A stretch of DNA of 64,000 bases. Origin: Methylobacterium sp. C25 (GTDB lineage Bacteria; Pseudomonadota; Alphaproteobacteria; Rhizobiales; Beijerinckiaceae). The stretch is taken from positions 186,001 through 250,000 of the forward strand of contig NZ_JAAUVI010000004.1 of the NCBI RefSeq assembly GCF_021352225.1, given 5' to 3'. The notes beneath the pieces are model-generated. The model saw nothing but the letters and a program-made list of their open reading frames with translations. It made no database searches and was not told the DNA's origin. Below are positions 26,073 to 34,808 of this stretch, piece after piece. Positions within the stretch are counted from its first letter, which is position 1, and the number at the start of each line of letters is the position of its first letter. The translations under genes were made by a program, and so were the position numbers.

Positions 26073-26636
26073 CTAAAGCCGCGTGACAATCTCGGCGAGC
26101 ACGGGGCGCGGCCGATCGCTCGGCACCTCCTGCGGGCGCCCGATATGAATGAATCCGGCGATCTTTTCCGAGGGCTCCAGGCCGAGCGCGTCGAGGACGC
26201 GACGATCGTAGGCGAACCATTCGGTGAGCCAGGAGGTGGCATAGCCCGCGGCGTTGGCCGCGATCACGAGATTGGTGCAGACGGCGCCGGCCGAGAGCAC
26301 CTGCTCCCATTCCGGAATTTTTACGTGCGGCCCTGCACGTGAGACCACGGCGACCACCACCGGCGCGTGGGCGAGGCGCTTGCGCTCGAGGTCGAGCCGG
26401 CCGGCATCGGCGTCGGGAAAGTCCGCTTCATGGGTCCTGGCGATGATCTCGCCGACCCTCGCACGCGCCTCCCCTTCGATGACGAGGAAGCGCCAGGGCG
26501 CGAGCTTGCCATGGTCGGGCACCCGCGCGGCGATGGCCAGCAGGTCGTCGAGCTCCTCGCGGGACGGGCCGGGGCCTTCGAGCCGCATGGGCGGCACCGA
26601 GCGGCGGATGCGGAGCATGTCGAGAGTGGCGTTCAT
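26073..26636 (-). CDS. Nitroreductase-family protein
   Basis: A 187-aa FMN-dependent reductase of the YdjA-like nitroreductase group. The N-terminal RIRRSVPPMRL carries the RRS(V/I) FMN phosphate contact; RVPDHGKLAPWRFLVIEG and the late AANAAGYATSWLTEWF are typical. The C-terminal half reads IGRPQEVPSDRPRP. An ATG two codons upstream (26642) is an alternative start. Natural substrate unknown. Confidence 0.9.
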   Translation of the reverse strand: MNATLDMLRIRRSVPPMRLEGPGPSREELDDLLAIAARVPDHGKLAPWRFLVIEGEARARVGEIIARTHEADFPDADAGRLDLERKRLAHAPVVVAVVSRAGPHVKIPEWEQVLSAGAVCTNLVIAANAAGYATSWLTEWFAYDRRVLDALGLEPSEKIAGFIHIGRPQEVPSDRPRPVLAEIVTRL

Positions 26637-26822
26637 GGACATCCGAAGGCTGGTTCGGCGACAGGAGGCGGCGATGGACGCGAGGGCGGCGATGCGCGAT
26701 CCTGCGCACCCTCGGCGGCGGCCATGCCGCCGCCATCGTCCGGTCGTAGCGCTCGTCATGGCGTAGGGTCGCCGGATTGGCAATTGCGGGCGATGTCGCC
26801 CGTGCGACGGGACGAATCGAGC

Positions 26823-27740
26823 ATGCGTGGAGTGGCGCTCTGGCAGGTGGTCGCGGTGATCGCCGCGACGGCGGGCGCAGCGCGCGCGCAGACGCCGGGT
26901 CCCTTCGACAATCCGGTGGGCGGCCCCCTGCCCTCGCCCGGCATCACCAGCCCGATGCTGCCGCAGCCCGCCCCGGCCGAGAGCGAGGCCGACCTGACGG
27001 TGTCGGCAACGCTCGCAGGCGGCAACCAGGCCCTGCGCTCGGGGCTCGCCTGGCGGATCTACGAAGACCGGCCGGATGCCAGCAAGCCGGCCATCGTCGC
27101 CCGCTCCACCGACGCGGCGCCGAGCTTCAAGCTCGCGCCGGGCTCCTACGTCGCCACCGTGACCTACGGCTTCGCCAGCGCCTCGAAGCGCGTGACCATG
27201 TCGGGCCAGACGGTACGGGAGGATCTCAAGATCAGCGCCGGAGCGCTCAAGCTGTCGGGCTCGATCGGCAACCAGAAAATCGCGCCCAACCAGCTCGCCT
27301 TCTCGATCTTCGTGCCCATCGGCACCAACTCGGAGGGCCGCCTGGTCCGGAGCGGCGTCAAGGCCGGCGAGGTCATCCGACTGCCCGAGGGCACCTATCA
27401 CGTGGTCTCGACCTACGGGGAATCGAACGCCATCCAGCGCGCCGACCTCAAGGTCGAGAACGGCAAGGTGACGGACGCTACCCTCAACCACCGGGCCGCC
27501 ACCGTGACCCTGAAGCTCGTCGCCGCCCCCGGCTCCGAAGCCTTCGCCGGCACCGCCTTCAGCGTGCTGACGCCCGGCGGCGACACCATCCGCGAGGCGA
27601 TCGGCGCCTTCCCCTCGGTGACACTGGCGGAGGGCGACTACGTGCTGATCGCCCGGCACGAGGGGCAGGTCTATACCCGCGAGTTCAAGGTCGAGAGCGG
27701 CCTCGACCGCGACATCGAGGTCGTGGCCAAGGCCTCCTGA
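26823..27740 (+). CDS. Secreted beta-sandwich repeat protein
   Basis: A 305-aa exported protein. The signal peptide (MRGVALWQVVAVIAATAGAA, cleaved before QTPGP) is followed by a Pro-rich linker and three similar beta-rich segments of about 80 residues. Each contains a 'xLxxGxYxxxxxxG' strand turn: LAPGSYVATVTYG, LPEGTYHVVSTYG and LAEGDYVLIARHEG. This resembles PEGA/carboxypeptidase-regulatory-like domains. No catalytic residues are visible. A bidirectional terminator follows. Confidence 0.7.
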   Translation: MRGVALWQVVAVIAATAGAARAQTPGPFDNPVGGPLPSPGITSPMLPQPAPAESEADLTVSATLAGGNQALRSGLAWRIYEDRPDASKPAIVARSTDAAPSFKLAPGSYVATVTYGFASASKRVTMSGQTVREDLKISAGALKLSGSIGNQKIAPNQLAFSIFVPIGTNSEGRLVRSGVKAGEVIRLPEGTYHVVSTYGESNAIQRADLKVENGKVTDATLNHRAATVTLKLVAAPGSEAFAGTAFSVLTPGGDTIREAIGAFPSVTLAEGDYVLIARHEGQVYTREFKVESGLDRDIEVVAKAS

Positions 27741-27747
27741 ACGCACG

Positions 27748-27782
27748 AAGGCCGCGGCGTCGCGAGGGACGCCACGGCCTTT
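27748..27782. terminator. Bidirectional hairpin terminator
   Basis: AAGGCCG-C-GGCGTC and GACGCC-A-CGGCCTT form a 13-pair stem with one mismatch and a six-base loop, ended by T's on one side and A's on the other. It lies between the convergent beta-sandwich protein gene and caspase-like gene and can serve both. Confidence 0.8.
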
Positions 27783-27806
27783 GAAAGGACGATCGCGTTC
27801 GCCGGA

Positions 27807-29336
27807 TCAGCGCCGCATGCTGCCGACGAGGTTGCCGACACCGCCGAGGAAGTTGCCCATCTCGCCGAGCGAGGGTCCGCGCTGCGGCGGCGCCTGCTGA
27901 GGATAGGGCGCGGGCTCGCGCATGGCCCGGGCCTGTGCCGGGGCGGGGCGTTGCGGACGCGGCACCGCCGCCCTCACGGCACGCTCGGCCTGCGGACGAG
28001 CGAGCACCTTCTGGTAGTCCGTCTCGCTCTGCTCCCACAGGGCGACCTGCTGCGCCTTGGTAAGGAAGCCGGAATCCGGCAGGCCCTTGGTCTTCTGCCA
28101 GTTGGTCAGTGCTCGCCGAGTGCCCGGCCCGAAGGTGCCCGAGGTGCCGCCGGGGTCGAAGCCGATGGCACGCAGACGGCTCTGCGCCTCGATCCGGTCC
28201 TTCACGGACAGGGCGAGGCCGGCCTCGGTCTGAGCCGTGCCGGGCTCCTTCAGCTCGGCGTCCGACTGGACGGAACGGCCACCGGCCGGCCCGCCGAGAC
28301 GCGCCAGGCGGTTGCGGGCGATCTGCGCGAAATAGCCGTTCGGATGCGCGTCGAGATAGGCCTGGTAGTCCTCCTTGGCGCCGGATTTCTCCGCCGATTC
28401 CCACAGCTTGATCTCAAGGGCCTGCGGGCCGGCCGCCGCCATGGCGGGATTGACCGAGGGCACGCCGGGCGTCTCGGCGGCTGCGACCTGCACGGCGGCC
28501 GCCGCGCTGGGAGCGGGGTTGAGGTAGAACTCGCCGATGATCGAGGTATTCACCCACGGGCGCTGGCGCTCGTTGGTCGAGCGCCAGACATCCTCGCGCA
28601 CCCGGTCCATCACCGTGCTGATCGAGACGCCGGGCGTCTCCATGTGCTTGAGCAGCGCCGTGGTGAAGGGGCTGTTATGGCCGCCCGAGCCGTCGAGGGC
28701 GGTCTTTCCCGGATCGGTGGCGAAGGCGATCATCGTGCCGGCGGCCGAGTTCACCGTGATCTCGGAGAGCCCCGACGCGACCGAGGCCGAGCGGGTCTTC
28801 AGCGAGCGGGCGAGCTCCTTGGCGAAGGGATTGTCGCGGCAGGCATCGAGGATGACCACGTTGACGCGGTCCTCGCGCTGCATCTGCCGCAGGACGAGGT
28901 TGACGTTCATGGTCTTGAAGTCGAGGTCCGCCTCGCTCTTCAGGACGGTGTCGGTGGGCAGGAGGTAGTTGTCGCCCGCCACCGCGACGCCGTGGCCGGC
29001 ATAGTAGACGAAGGCCACCTTGGCGCCGTCGAGCTTCGAGGCATACTGGCCGACGAGGCTGCGCATGCCGTCGAGCTTGAGATCGTAGCCTTCGACCACC
29101 TCGAAGCCGATCCGCTTCAGGGCCGCGGCCACCGCCTTGGAATCGGTGAGCGGATTGTCGAGCGCGGGCACGTTCTCGTAGGCGCCGTTGCCGATCACCA
29201 GGGCGACCCGGCGATCCGCCGTCGCCGCCTCGGCGAAGCCTGAGCCCATCGCCAGAATCACGACGGACATGCGGGCCATGCCGCCCAGGACAGAGCGAAC
29301 GGACAGCCCCCGCACGCGATCGATGACACCCCTCAT
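27807..29336 (-). CDS. Secreted caspase-like (C14) protein with peptidoglycan-binding-like C-terminus
   Basis: A 509-aa protein of the bacterial caspase/orthocaspase p20 family. After a signal peptide (MSVVILAMGSGFAEAA region), residues 43-265 hold the caspase fold: VALVIGNGAYENVPAL, catalytic His115 in YYAGHG and Cys166 in ILDACRDNPF. Arg/Lys cleavage would be expected by family analogy. Residues about 320-350 are TPR/Sel1-like (YQAYLDAHPNGYFAQIARNR). Residues 390-440 resemble a PG_binding_1 fold (RLRAIGFDPGGTSGTFGPGT). The ATG at 29336 has GAGG upstream and gives a plausible export signal. A periplasmic location is odd for a caspase-like enzyme. Confidence 0.85.
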   Translation of the reverse strand: MRGVIDRVRGLSVRSVLGGMARMSVVILAMGSGFAEAATADRRVALVIGNGAYENVPALDNPLTDSKAVAAALKRIGFEVVEGYDLKLDGMRSLVGQYASKLDGAKVAFVYYAGHGVAVAGDNYLLPTDTVLKSEADLDFKTMNVNLVLRQMQREDRVNVVILDACRDNPFAKELARSLKTRSASVASGLSEITVNSAAGTMIAFATDPGKTALDGSGGHNSPFTTALLKHMETPGVSISTVMDRVREDVWRSTNERQRPWVNTSIIGEFYLNPAPSAAAAVQVAAAETPGVPSVNPAMAAAGPQALEIKLWESAEKSGAKEDYQAYLDAHPNGYFAQIARNRLARLGGPAGGRSVQSDAELKEPGTAQTEAGLALSVKDRIEAQSRLRAIGFDPGGTSGTFGPGTRRALTNWQKTKGLPDSGFLTKAQQVALWEQSETDYQKVLARPQAERAVRAAVPRPQRPAPAQARAMREPAPYPQQAPPQRGPSLGEMGNFLGGVGNLVGSMRR

Positions 29337-29558
29337 GCCTCGTTGCCCCTCGTTGGACGTGAGCCGGGCCGGCCGTACGTGCCGGTCCGTTGAAAGCGTC
29401 GAGACCATCGCCAAGGCTCAAACCTCGATCAACTGCCGGCCGCACTCCTTCGTGTGATTGCGGTAAATTTTTGTAGCGGTGTGGCCGACAGGCCATCTGA
29501 TATCGCGAGAATCGAAATGATCGAGTGCGCTAGCACATCAGATGAAGAAAGGTTGTGC

Positions 29559-29954
29559 GTGATCCGGTTTACCGTAATGGCAATGATCATGGCGCTTTTG
29601 CTGCCCCTCGACCGTGCCTTTGCGCAGACCGTCATAGACGGATCGGAATCGGTGCTTGGTGCGGAAGATGCGAAGGCCGTCTTTGCCTTGGTCGGCAAAG
29701 GAATGAAGGACCCCTCCTCCGCACTCTACTCGCGGCTGCACCGTGGCCGGGCCGGAGCGCTGTGCGGCGAGGTCGACGCCACCAACCGGATGGGGACGCA
29801 TACCGGCCCGCGCCCCTTCGTGGCGGACACGGCAGCCGGGTTCGGCGGCGTGCTGCCCGATGCTCCGGAGCTGCGTCATCCGTCGAGCATGGCGCAGTAT
29901 CAGGCGATGCAGCGTACGCTCGACCTGTACCGGGCCAATTGCACCGAAGAGTAG
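29559..29954 (+). CDS. Small secreted hypothetical protein
   Basis: A 131-aa protein starting at GTG 29559, chosen because AAGAAAGG lies seven bases upstream. It has a signal peptide (VIRFTVMAMIMALLLPLDRA, cleaved after AFA). The mature part contains VGKGMKDPSSALYSRLHRGR, a segment typical of small exported proteins in Hyphomicrobiales, and two cysteines (ALCGEV and ANCTEE). It is divergent from the caspase-like gene and convergent with the EamA gene. Function unknown. Confidence 0.65.
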   Translation: MIRFTVMAMIMALLLPLDRAFAQTVIDGSESVLGAEDAKAVFALVGKGMKDPSSALYSRLHRGRAGALCGEVDATNRMGTHTGPRPFVADTAAGFGGVLPDAPELRHPSSMAQYQAMQRTLDLYRANCTEE

Positions 29955-29959
29955 CAGCC

Positions 29960-30883
29960 TCAGGCGAAGCGCCGGGCACCGGCCACGCAGGCGACCACCG
30001 CGGCGGCGGCGGCCAGCATCGCGGGCTCGATCTGCTCGCCGAGCAGCAGGGCGGCGAAGCCGAAGCCGAGGAAGGGCTGCAGCAGCTGGAGCTGCCCGAT
30101 CGAGGCGATGCCGCCGCGGGCGAGCGCCCGGTACCAGAACACGAAGCCGATCAGCATGCTGAACAGCGAGACGTAGCCGAGCCCGGCCCAGGCCGGCAGC
30201 GGCGCCGTGAGCGGGTCCGCCGGCATCCAGAGGAGCGTCAACGGCAGGGTCAGCGGCAGCGAGAGCAGGTCGGCCCAGGCGATCACCTGCCAGCCGCCGA
30301 GCCGCCGCGCGAGGCGGCCGCCCTCGGCATAGCCAAGCCCGCAGACCAGAACGGCAGCGAGCATCAGGCCGTCGCCGAGGCCTGAGATCACTCCGGCATT
30401 CCGGGCGGCATAGGCGACGGTCACGGCGCTTCCGAGCATCGACAGGGCCCAGAAGCTCCAGGACGGGCGCTCCCCTCCCCTCACCGCGCCGAAGACGGCC
30501 GTGGCCAGCGGCAGCAGACCGACGAACACCGCCGCATGGGCGGCGCCGACATGGCGGAGCGCCAAAGCGGTGAGCAGCGGAAAGCCGATCACGACACCGC
30601 AGGCCACGATCGCGAGGGAGGCGAGATCGCCGCGCTTGGGCCGCCTCTGCCGCAGGGCGATCAGGAGAGCGCCCGCCGCGAGACCAGCGATCGCCGCCCG
30701 TGCCGCGGTGAGAAACAGCGGGTCGAAGCCCTGGAGCGCCAGTCGCGTGGCCGGAAGCGAGACGCTGAAAATCAGGATCCCGGCGAGGCCATCGAACAGG
30801 CCGGCCGGGATCGTGGACGTCGTGAGCCCTGCCGGCGAGGCACGGTCGGGCTCCTGCAGGGCCTTGGCCCCTTGCGCCTTCAC
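29960..30883 (-). CDS. EamA/DMT-family transporter
   Basis: A 307-aa inner-membrane protein with ten predicted helices in two EamA halves, as in drug/metabolite exporters (RhtA/YdcZ type). Motifs include SLPATRLALQGFDPLFLTA near residue 42 and, in the second half, SLFSMLIGFVFWYRALARGG and QLLQPFLGFGFAALLLGE. The start is GTG one base after the stop of the 39-aa peptide gene, so the two are co-translated. The divergent MocR regulator suggests export of an amino acid or vitamin-B6-related compound, which is inference. Confidence 0.9.
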   Translation of the reverse strand: MKAQGAKALQEPDRASPAGLTTSTIPAGLFDGLAGILIFSVSLPATRLALQGFDPLFLTAARAAIAGLAAGALLIALRQRRPKRGDLASLAIVACGVVIGFPLLTALALRHVGAAHAAVFVGLLPLATAVFGAVRGGERPSWSFWALSMLGSAVTVAYAARNAGVISGLGDGLMLAAVLVCGLGYAEGGRLARRLGGWQVIAWADLLSLPLTLPLTLLWMPADPLTAPLPAWAGLGYVSLFSMLIGFVFWYRALARGGIASIGQLQLLQPFLGFGFAALLLGEQIEPAMLAAAAAVVACVAGARRFA

Positions 30884-30884
30884 C

Positions 30885-31004
30885 TTACGCGAAGGGCAGG
30901 ATCAGCGGCAGGGCCAGGGCGACGCCGGCGGTGAGGATCAGCGCGTCGGCAAGGCGGCGGGCAATCCAGACACGGCGGCTTGAAGGTGCGGTCTGAGCAG
31001 TCAT
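30885..31004 (-). CDS. 39-aa single-pass membrane peptide upstream of the EamA exporter
   Basis: The peptide has a polar, positively charged N-terminus (MTAQTAPSSRRVWIARRLAD) and one hydrophobic helix (ALILTAGVALALPLILPFA) ending at the C-terminus. A strong ribosome binding site (AAAAGGGG) precedes the ATG. It lies between the MocR/EamA intergenic operator and the exporter, one base from the exporter's GTG. It could be a translational coupler or a small transporter subunit. Confidence 0.65.
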   Translation of the reverse strand: MTAQTAPSSRRVWIARRLADALILTAGVALALPLILPFA

Positions 31005-31091
31005 GGCGGGTCCCCTTTTGTTTCGTTGATGGCGGTACAATGCCGGAGCGGCGGCTTCCACGACAGGGACGGTTGCAGTACGATTCGATTG

Positions 31092-31120
31092 AACTGTACG
31101 GGACAAACGCCGGTACAGTT
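31092..31120. promoter_or_regulatory. AACTGTAC-N13-GTACAGTT operator between MocR and EamA genes
   Basis: Two perfect eight-base arms (31092-31099 and 31113-31120) face each other across 13 bases. A third partial copy, CGGTACA, at 31033-31039 is a direct repeat of 31111-31117, nearer the small peptide gene. MocR-type regulators usually bind such paired sites in divergent promoters. The site is 26 bp before the MocR ATG. Confidence 0.65.
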
Positions 31121-31145
31121 GCCTCGAATGGGGAGGACGGATGCC

Positions 31146-32555
31146 ATGACGGAGGGTGTGATCGAGATCCTCGCCGAGCCCGGCCTGAGCCGTGTCGAGG
31201 CGGTGATGGCCGCGATCGAGCGACGCATCGAGGGACGCGCCATGACTGCCGGCAGCCGCCTGCCCTCGGTGCGGGCCTTCGCCGAGACCATGCAGGTCTC
31301 GAAATCGACGGTGGTGGAGGCCTACGACCGGCTGCTGGCCCAGGGCTCGATCGTCTCGCGGCCCGGCTCCGGCTTCTACGTCGCCGGCAAGGCTCAGCCG
31401 CTCAGCCTCGCCTCGATCGGCCCTCGGCTCGACCGGGAGGTCGATCCGCTCTGGATCGCCCGGCAATCCCTCGAAGCGGGCTCCGAGACGCTCGTCCCCG
31501 GCTGCGGCTGGATGCCGTCGTCCTGGATGCCGGAGGACGCCATGCGGCGGGCGCTCCGCCAGGTCGCCCGGGACCGTGGCGAGGACCTGACCAACTACGA
31601 CACGCCGCTCGGCTTCGCGCCGTTGCGCAAGCAGCTCGCCCGGCGCCTGACCGAGCGCGGCATCCTTGCCCATCCCGACCAGATCGTGCTGACCGATTCC
31701 GCGACCGCTGGCCTCGACCTGATCTGCCGCTTCCTCGCCGAGCCGGGCGACACGGTGCTGGTGGACGATCCCTGCTACTTCAACTTCCACGCCCTGCTGA
31801 GGGCCTACCGCTTCAAGGTCGTGGGCGTGCCCTTCGGCGTCGGCGGGCCGGACCTCGCCGCCTTCGAGCAGGCGCTGACCGAGCACAAGCCTCGGTTCTA
31901 CCTGACAAATTCCGGGCTTCATAACCCGACGGGCGCTTCCCTGACGCCGGCCGTCGTGCATCGCGTGCTGCGGATCGCCGAGGCCCACGATACGGTGATC
32001 GTCGAGGACGACATCTACGCCGATTTCGAGCTCGAATCCGGCCCGCGACTGGCCGGCTTCGACGGGCTCGACCGCGTCATTCATATCGGTGGCTTCTCGA
32101 AGACGCTCTCGGCCGCGGCCCGGATCGGCGTCATCGCGATCCGCTCGGACTGGATCGAGCGCCTCGTCGACCTCAAGCTCGCCGTCAGCGTCGGCAGCGG
32201 GCACCTCAACGCAGTGCTGGTCCATCGCCTGCTGACCGATGGCGGCTACCGTCATCACCTCGAGACGATGCGCAACCGCCTCGCCGACGCGCGCGGCGTC
32301 ACCCTGAAGCGCCTCGCCGCTGCCGGCCTCAGCGTAAGCTACGTGCCCGCGGCCGGCATGTTTCTGTGGGCGCGCCTGCCCGATGGCATCGACGCGGCCG
32401 AGGTCTCCCGCCGCGCGCTCCGCCACGACGTCGTGCTAGCTCCCGGCAACGTCTTCAGCCTCGGCCAGAACGCCGCCGACCACCTCCGCTTCAACGTCGC
32501 CCAATGCGCCGACAAGCGGGTCTTCGACGTGCTGGCGGAGGCGATGGAGGGGTAG
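31146..32555 (+). CDS. MocR-type (GntR-HTH/aminotransferase) regulator
   Basis: A 469-aa fusion regulator. The N-terminal GntR winged HTH (residues 13-80: LPSVRAFAETMQVSKSTVVE, then SRPGSGFYVA) is joined by a linker to a fold-type I aminotransferase domain (130-465). The PLP-binding lysine is kept (GGFSKTLS, Lys319), as are VEDDIYADF and the NPTG motif. Members sense PLP or amino-acid adducts. The ATG at 31146 has GGGGAGG upstream. Divergent from the 39-aa peptide and EamA exporter, its likely regulon. Confidence 0.92.
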   Translation: MTEGVIEILAEPGLSRVEAVMAAIERRIEGRAMTAGSRLPSVRAFAETMQVSKSTVVEAYDRLLAQGSIVSRPGSGFYVAGKAQPLSLASIGPRLDREVDPLWIARQSLEAGSETLVPGCGWMPSSWMPEDAMRRALRQVARDRGEDLTNYDTPLGFAPLRKQLARRLTERGILAHPDQIVLTDSATAGLDLICRFLAEPGDTVLVDDPCYFNFHALLRAYRFKVVGVPFGVGGPDLAAFEQALTEHKPRFYLTNSGLHNPTGASLTPAVVHRVLRIAEAHDTVIVEDDIYADFELESGPRLAGFDGLDRVIHIGGFSKTLSAAARIGVIAIRSDWIERLVDLKLAVSVGSGHLNAVLVHRLLTDGGYRHHLETMRNRLADARGVTLKRLAAAGLSVSYVPAAGMFLWARLPDGIDAAEVSRRALRHDVVLAPGNVFSLGQNAADHLRFNVAQCADKRVFDVLAEAMEG

Positions 32556-32573
32556 GCCCCTCCATCCCGAAGG

Positions 32574-34601
32574 TTAGGGCGCAGCCACTTCTTCGTGGTG
32601 CCCGTCGAGTGTCGCGTTCTCGCTCGGCACGCTGTCGGACACGGCCTCGGCCCGGCGGATGTCGGGCGAGGTCGCCTCTTCCACGAACGAGGCGATCGCT
32701 TCCGCGAGCGGCAGCGTCTTGGTGTGCTGGCTGCCGAGGCGGCGGATGGAAACAGTGCGCTCCTCCGCCTCACGCCGGCCAAGTGCCAGCAGCACCGGCA
32801 CCTTGGCCAGCGAGTGCTCGCGGACCTTGTAGTTGATCTTTTCGTTACGCAGATCGGCTTCAACCCGAAGCCCTGCGCGCGTCAGCGCACGGATGACGTC
32901 GCGGGCGTAATCGTCCGCCTCGCTGGTGATCGTCGCCACCACGACCTGCACCGGCGAGAGCCAGAGCGGGAAATGCCCGGCGAAATGCTCGATCAGGATG
33001 CCGGTGAAGCGCTCCATCGAGCCGCAGATCGCGCGGTGGACCATCACCGGCGGGACCTTGTTGCTCTCGCCGTCGATGTAGAAGGCGCCGAACCGCTCGG
33101 GCAGGTTGAAGTCGACCTGCGTGGTGCCGCACTGCCAGTCGCGGCCGATGGCGTCGCGCAGGACGTACTCGAATTTCGGCCCGTAGAAGGCGCCCTCCCC
33201 CGGATTGACCGCGGTGGTGATGCGCCCGCCCGACTGCTCCTCGATCTGCGCGAGGACCTGGGTCATCACCGCCTCGGCATGGTCCCATAGCGCATCGGAG
33301 CCGACGCGTTTTTCAGGCCGTGTCGAGAGCTTCACGACGATGCGGTCGAAGCCGAAATCGGCGTAAGTGCTGAGGATCAAGTCGTTGATCTTGAGGCACT
33401 CGGCCGCGAGTTGGTCCTCCGTGCAGAACACGTGCGCATCGTCCTGCGTGAAGCCGCGCACACGCATCAGCCCGTGCATGGCGCCGGACGGCTCGTAGCG
33501 GTGCACGACGCCGAACTCGGCCATGCGCAGGGGCAGGTCACGATAGGACTTCAGCCCGTGCTTGAAGATCTGCACGTGGCCCGGGCAGTTCATCGGCTTC
33601 AGCGCGAACCAGCGCTTGTCCTCGGCCTCGTCGCCGGCGGATTGGGCCGCGAACATGTTCTCGCGGTACCAGTCCCAGTGGCCCGAGGTCTCCCAGAGCG
33701 CCTTGTCGAGGATCTGCGGGGCGTTCACCTCGGCATAGTCGCCCTTCAGGCGCCGACGCATATAGGCGATCAGCTCCTGGAAGATCGTCCAGCCCTTGGC
33801 GTGCCAGAACACGACGCCCGGCCCCTCCTCCTGGAAGTGGAAGAGGTCCATCTCGCGGCCGAGCCTTCGATGGTCTCGGCGCTCGGCCTCCTCCAGGCGG
33901 TGGAGATAGGCGTCGAGATCCTCCTTCGAGGCCCAGGCAGTACCGTAGATGCGCGTCAGCATCGGGTTGTTGGCATCACCCCGCCAATAGGCGCCCGCGA
34001 CCTTCATCAGCTTGAAGGCGGTGCCGACCTTGCCCGTCGAGGTCATGTGCGGGCCTCGGCAGAGGTCGAACCACTCACCCTGGCGGTAGATCTTCAGGTC
34101 CTCGCCCGGTGGGATCGCATCGACCAGCTCGACCTTGTAGGCCTCGCCCTTCTCCGCGAAGAGATTGCGGACGTCGTCGCGCTTCCAGACCTCCTTGGTG
34201 AAGGCCGCATCGCGCGCGATGATCTCGCGCATCTTGGCCTCGATCGCCGGGAAATCCTCGGGCGTGAAGGGCTCGTTACGCGCGAAATCGTAATAGAAGC
34301 CGTTCTCGATCACCGGCCCGATCGTAACCTGCGTGCCCGGCCAGAGCGCCTGCACGGCCTCGGCCAGAACGTGCGCGCAATCGTGGCGAATCAATTCCAG
34401 TGCGCGCGGATCATCGCGACCGAGGAACTCGATGGCGGCGTCGTGCTCGATCGTGTCGTCGAGATCGTGCACGGTGCCGTCGAGCGCCATGGCGACGGTG
34501 CGCTTCGCGAGCGACTTGGCGATGCCTTCGACTACGGCACGGCCGGTCACGGCAGCGTCGAAGGCGCGCGTATTGCCGTCGGGAAATGTCAGTATGGGCA
34601 T
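32574..34601 (-). CDS. thrS: Threonyl-tRNA synthetase
   Basis: It charges tRNA-Thr. The 675-aa class II synthetase has a TGS domain (1-62), the editing/TGS-associated domain with [11 protein letters not shown] (HxxxH) and later CRGPHM, and the catalytic core. Motif 2 is [20 protein letters not shown], and the zinc/active-site segment [10 protein letters not shown] is present. The anticodon-binding domain forms the C-terminus ([12 protein letters not shown]...). A 20-residue C-terminal extension is present. Length is normal. Confidence 0.96.
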   Translation of the reverse strand: MPILTFPDGNTRAFDAAVTGRAVVEGIAKSLAKRTVAMALDGTVHDLDDTIEHDAAIEFLGRDDPRALELIRHDCAHVLAEAVQALWPGTQVTIGPVIENGFYYDFARNEPFTPEDFPAIEAKMREIIARDAAFTKEVWKRDDVRNLFAEKGEAYKVELVDAIPPGEDLKIYRQGEWFDLCRGPHMTSTGKVGTAFKLMKVAGAYWRGDANNPMLTRIYGTAWASKEDLDAYLHRLEEAERRDHRRLGREMDLFHFQEEGPGVVFWHAKGWTIFQELIAYMRRRLKGDYAEVNAPQILDKALWETSGHWDWYRENMFAAQSAGDEAEDKRWFALKPMNCPGHVQIFKHGLKSYRDLPLRMAEFGVVHRYEPSGAMHGLMRVRGFTQDDAHVFCTEDQLAAECLKINDLILSTYADFGFDRIVVKLSTRPEKRVGSDALWDHAEAVMTQVLAQIEEQSGGRITTAVNPGEGAFYGPKFEYVLRDAIGRDWQCGTTQVDFNLPERFGAFYIDGESNKVPPVMVHRAICGSMERFTGILIEHFAGHFPLWLSPVQVVVATITSEADDYARDVIRALTRAGLRVEADLRNEKINYKVREHSLAKVPVLLALGRREAEERTVSIRRLGSQHTKTLPLAEAIASFVEEATSPDIRRAEAVSDSVPSENATLDGHHEEVAAP

Positions 34602-34808
34602 GTTTCGCAGTATCCTTGCTCACTCCTGCGAACGAGGCAGGTAAGCGGTGCTTCAGGGCTCGCGCCGGTGCACGGCGGCGCGGTTTAGACCGATTTGGCG
34701 CAAGAGGAAAACGCCCTTTGGACCGAGGCCGCGGCGACGGATCTCGGGCGGGACGTCGCGCATCTCCTCGTGCGAGAAGCGAGAGCGATCTCCCTCGGAC
34801 GGTTGGAC

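Noticed and set aside
26367..27740. Longer form of the secreted beta-sandwich protein beginning at 26367
   Set aside because: The first 152 codons are antisense to the nitroreductase gene; the true start is the ATG at 26823, which gives a signal peptide.
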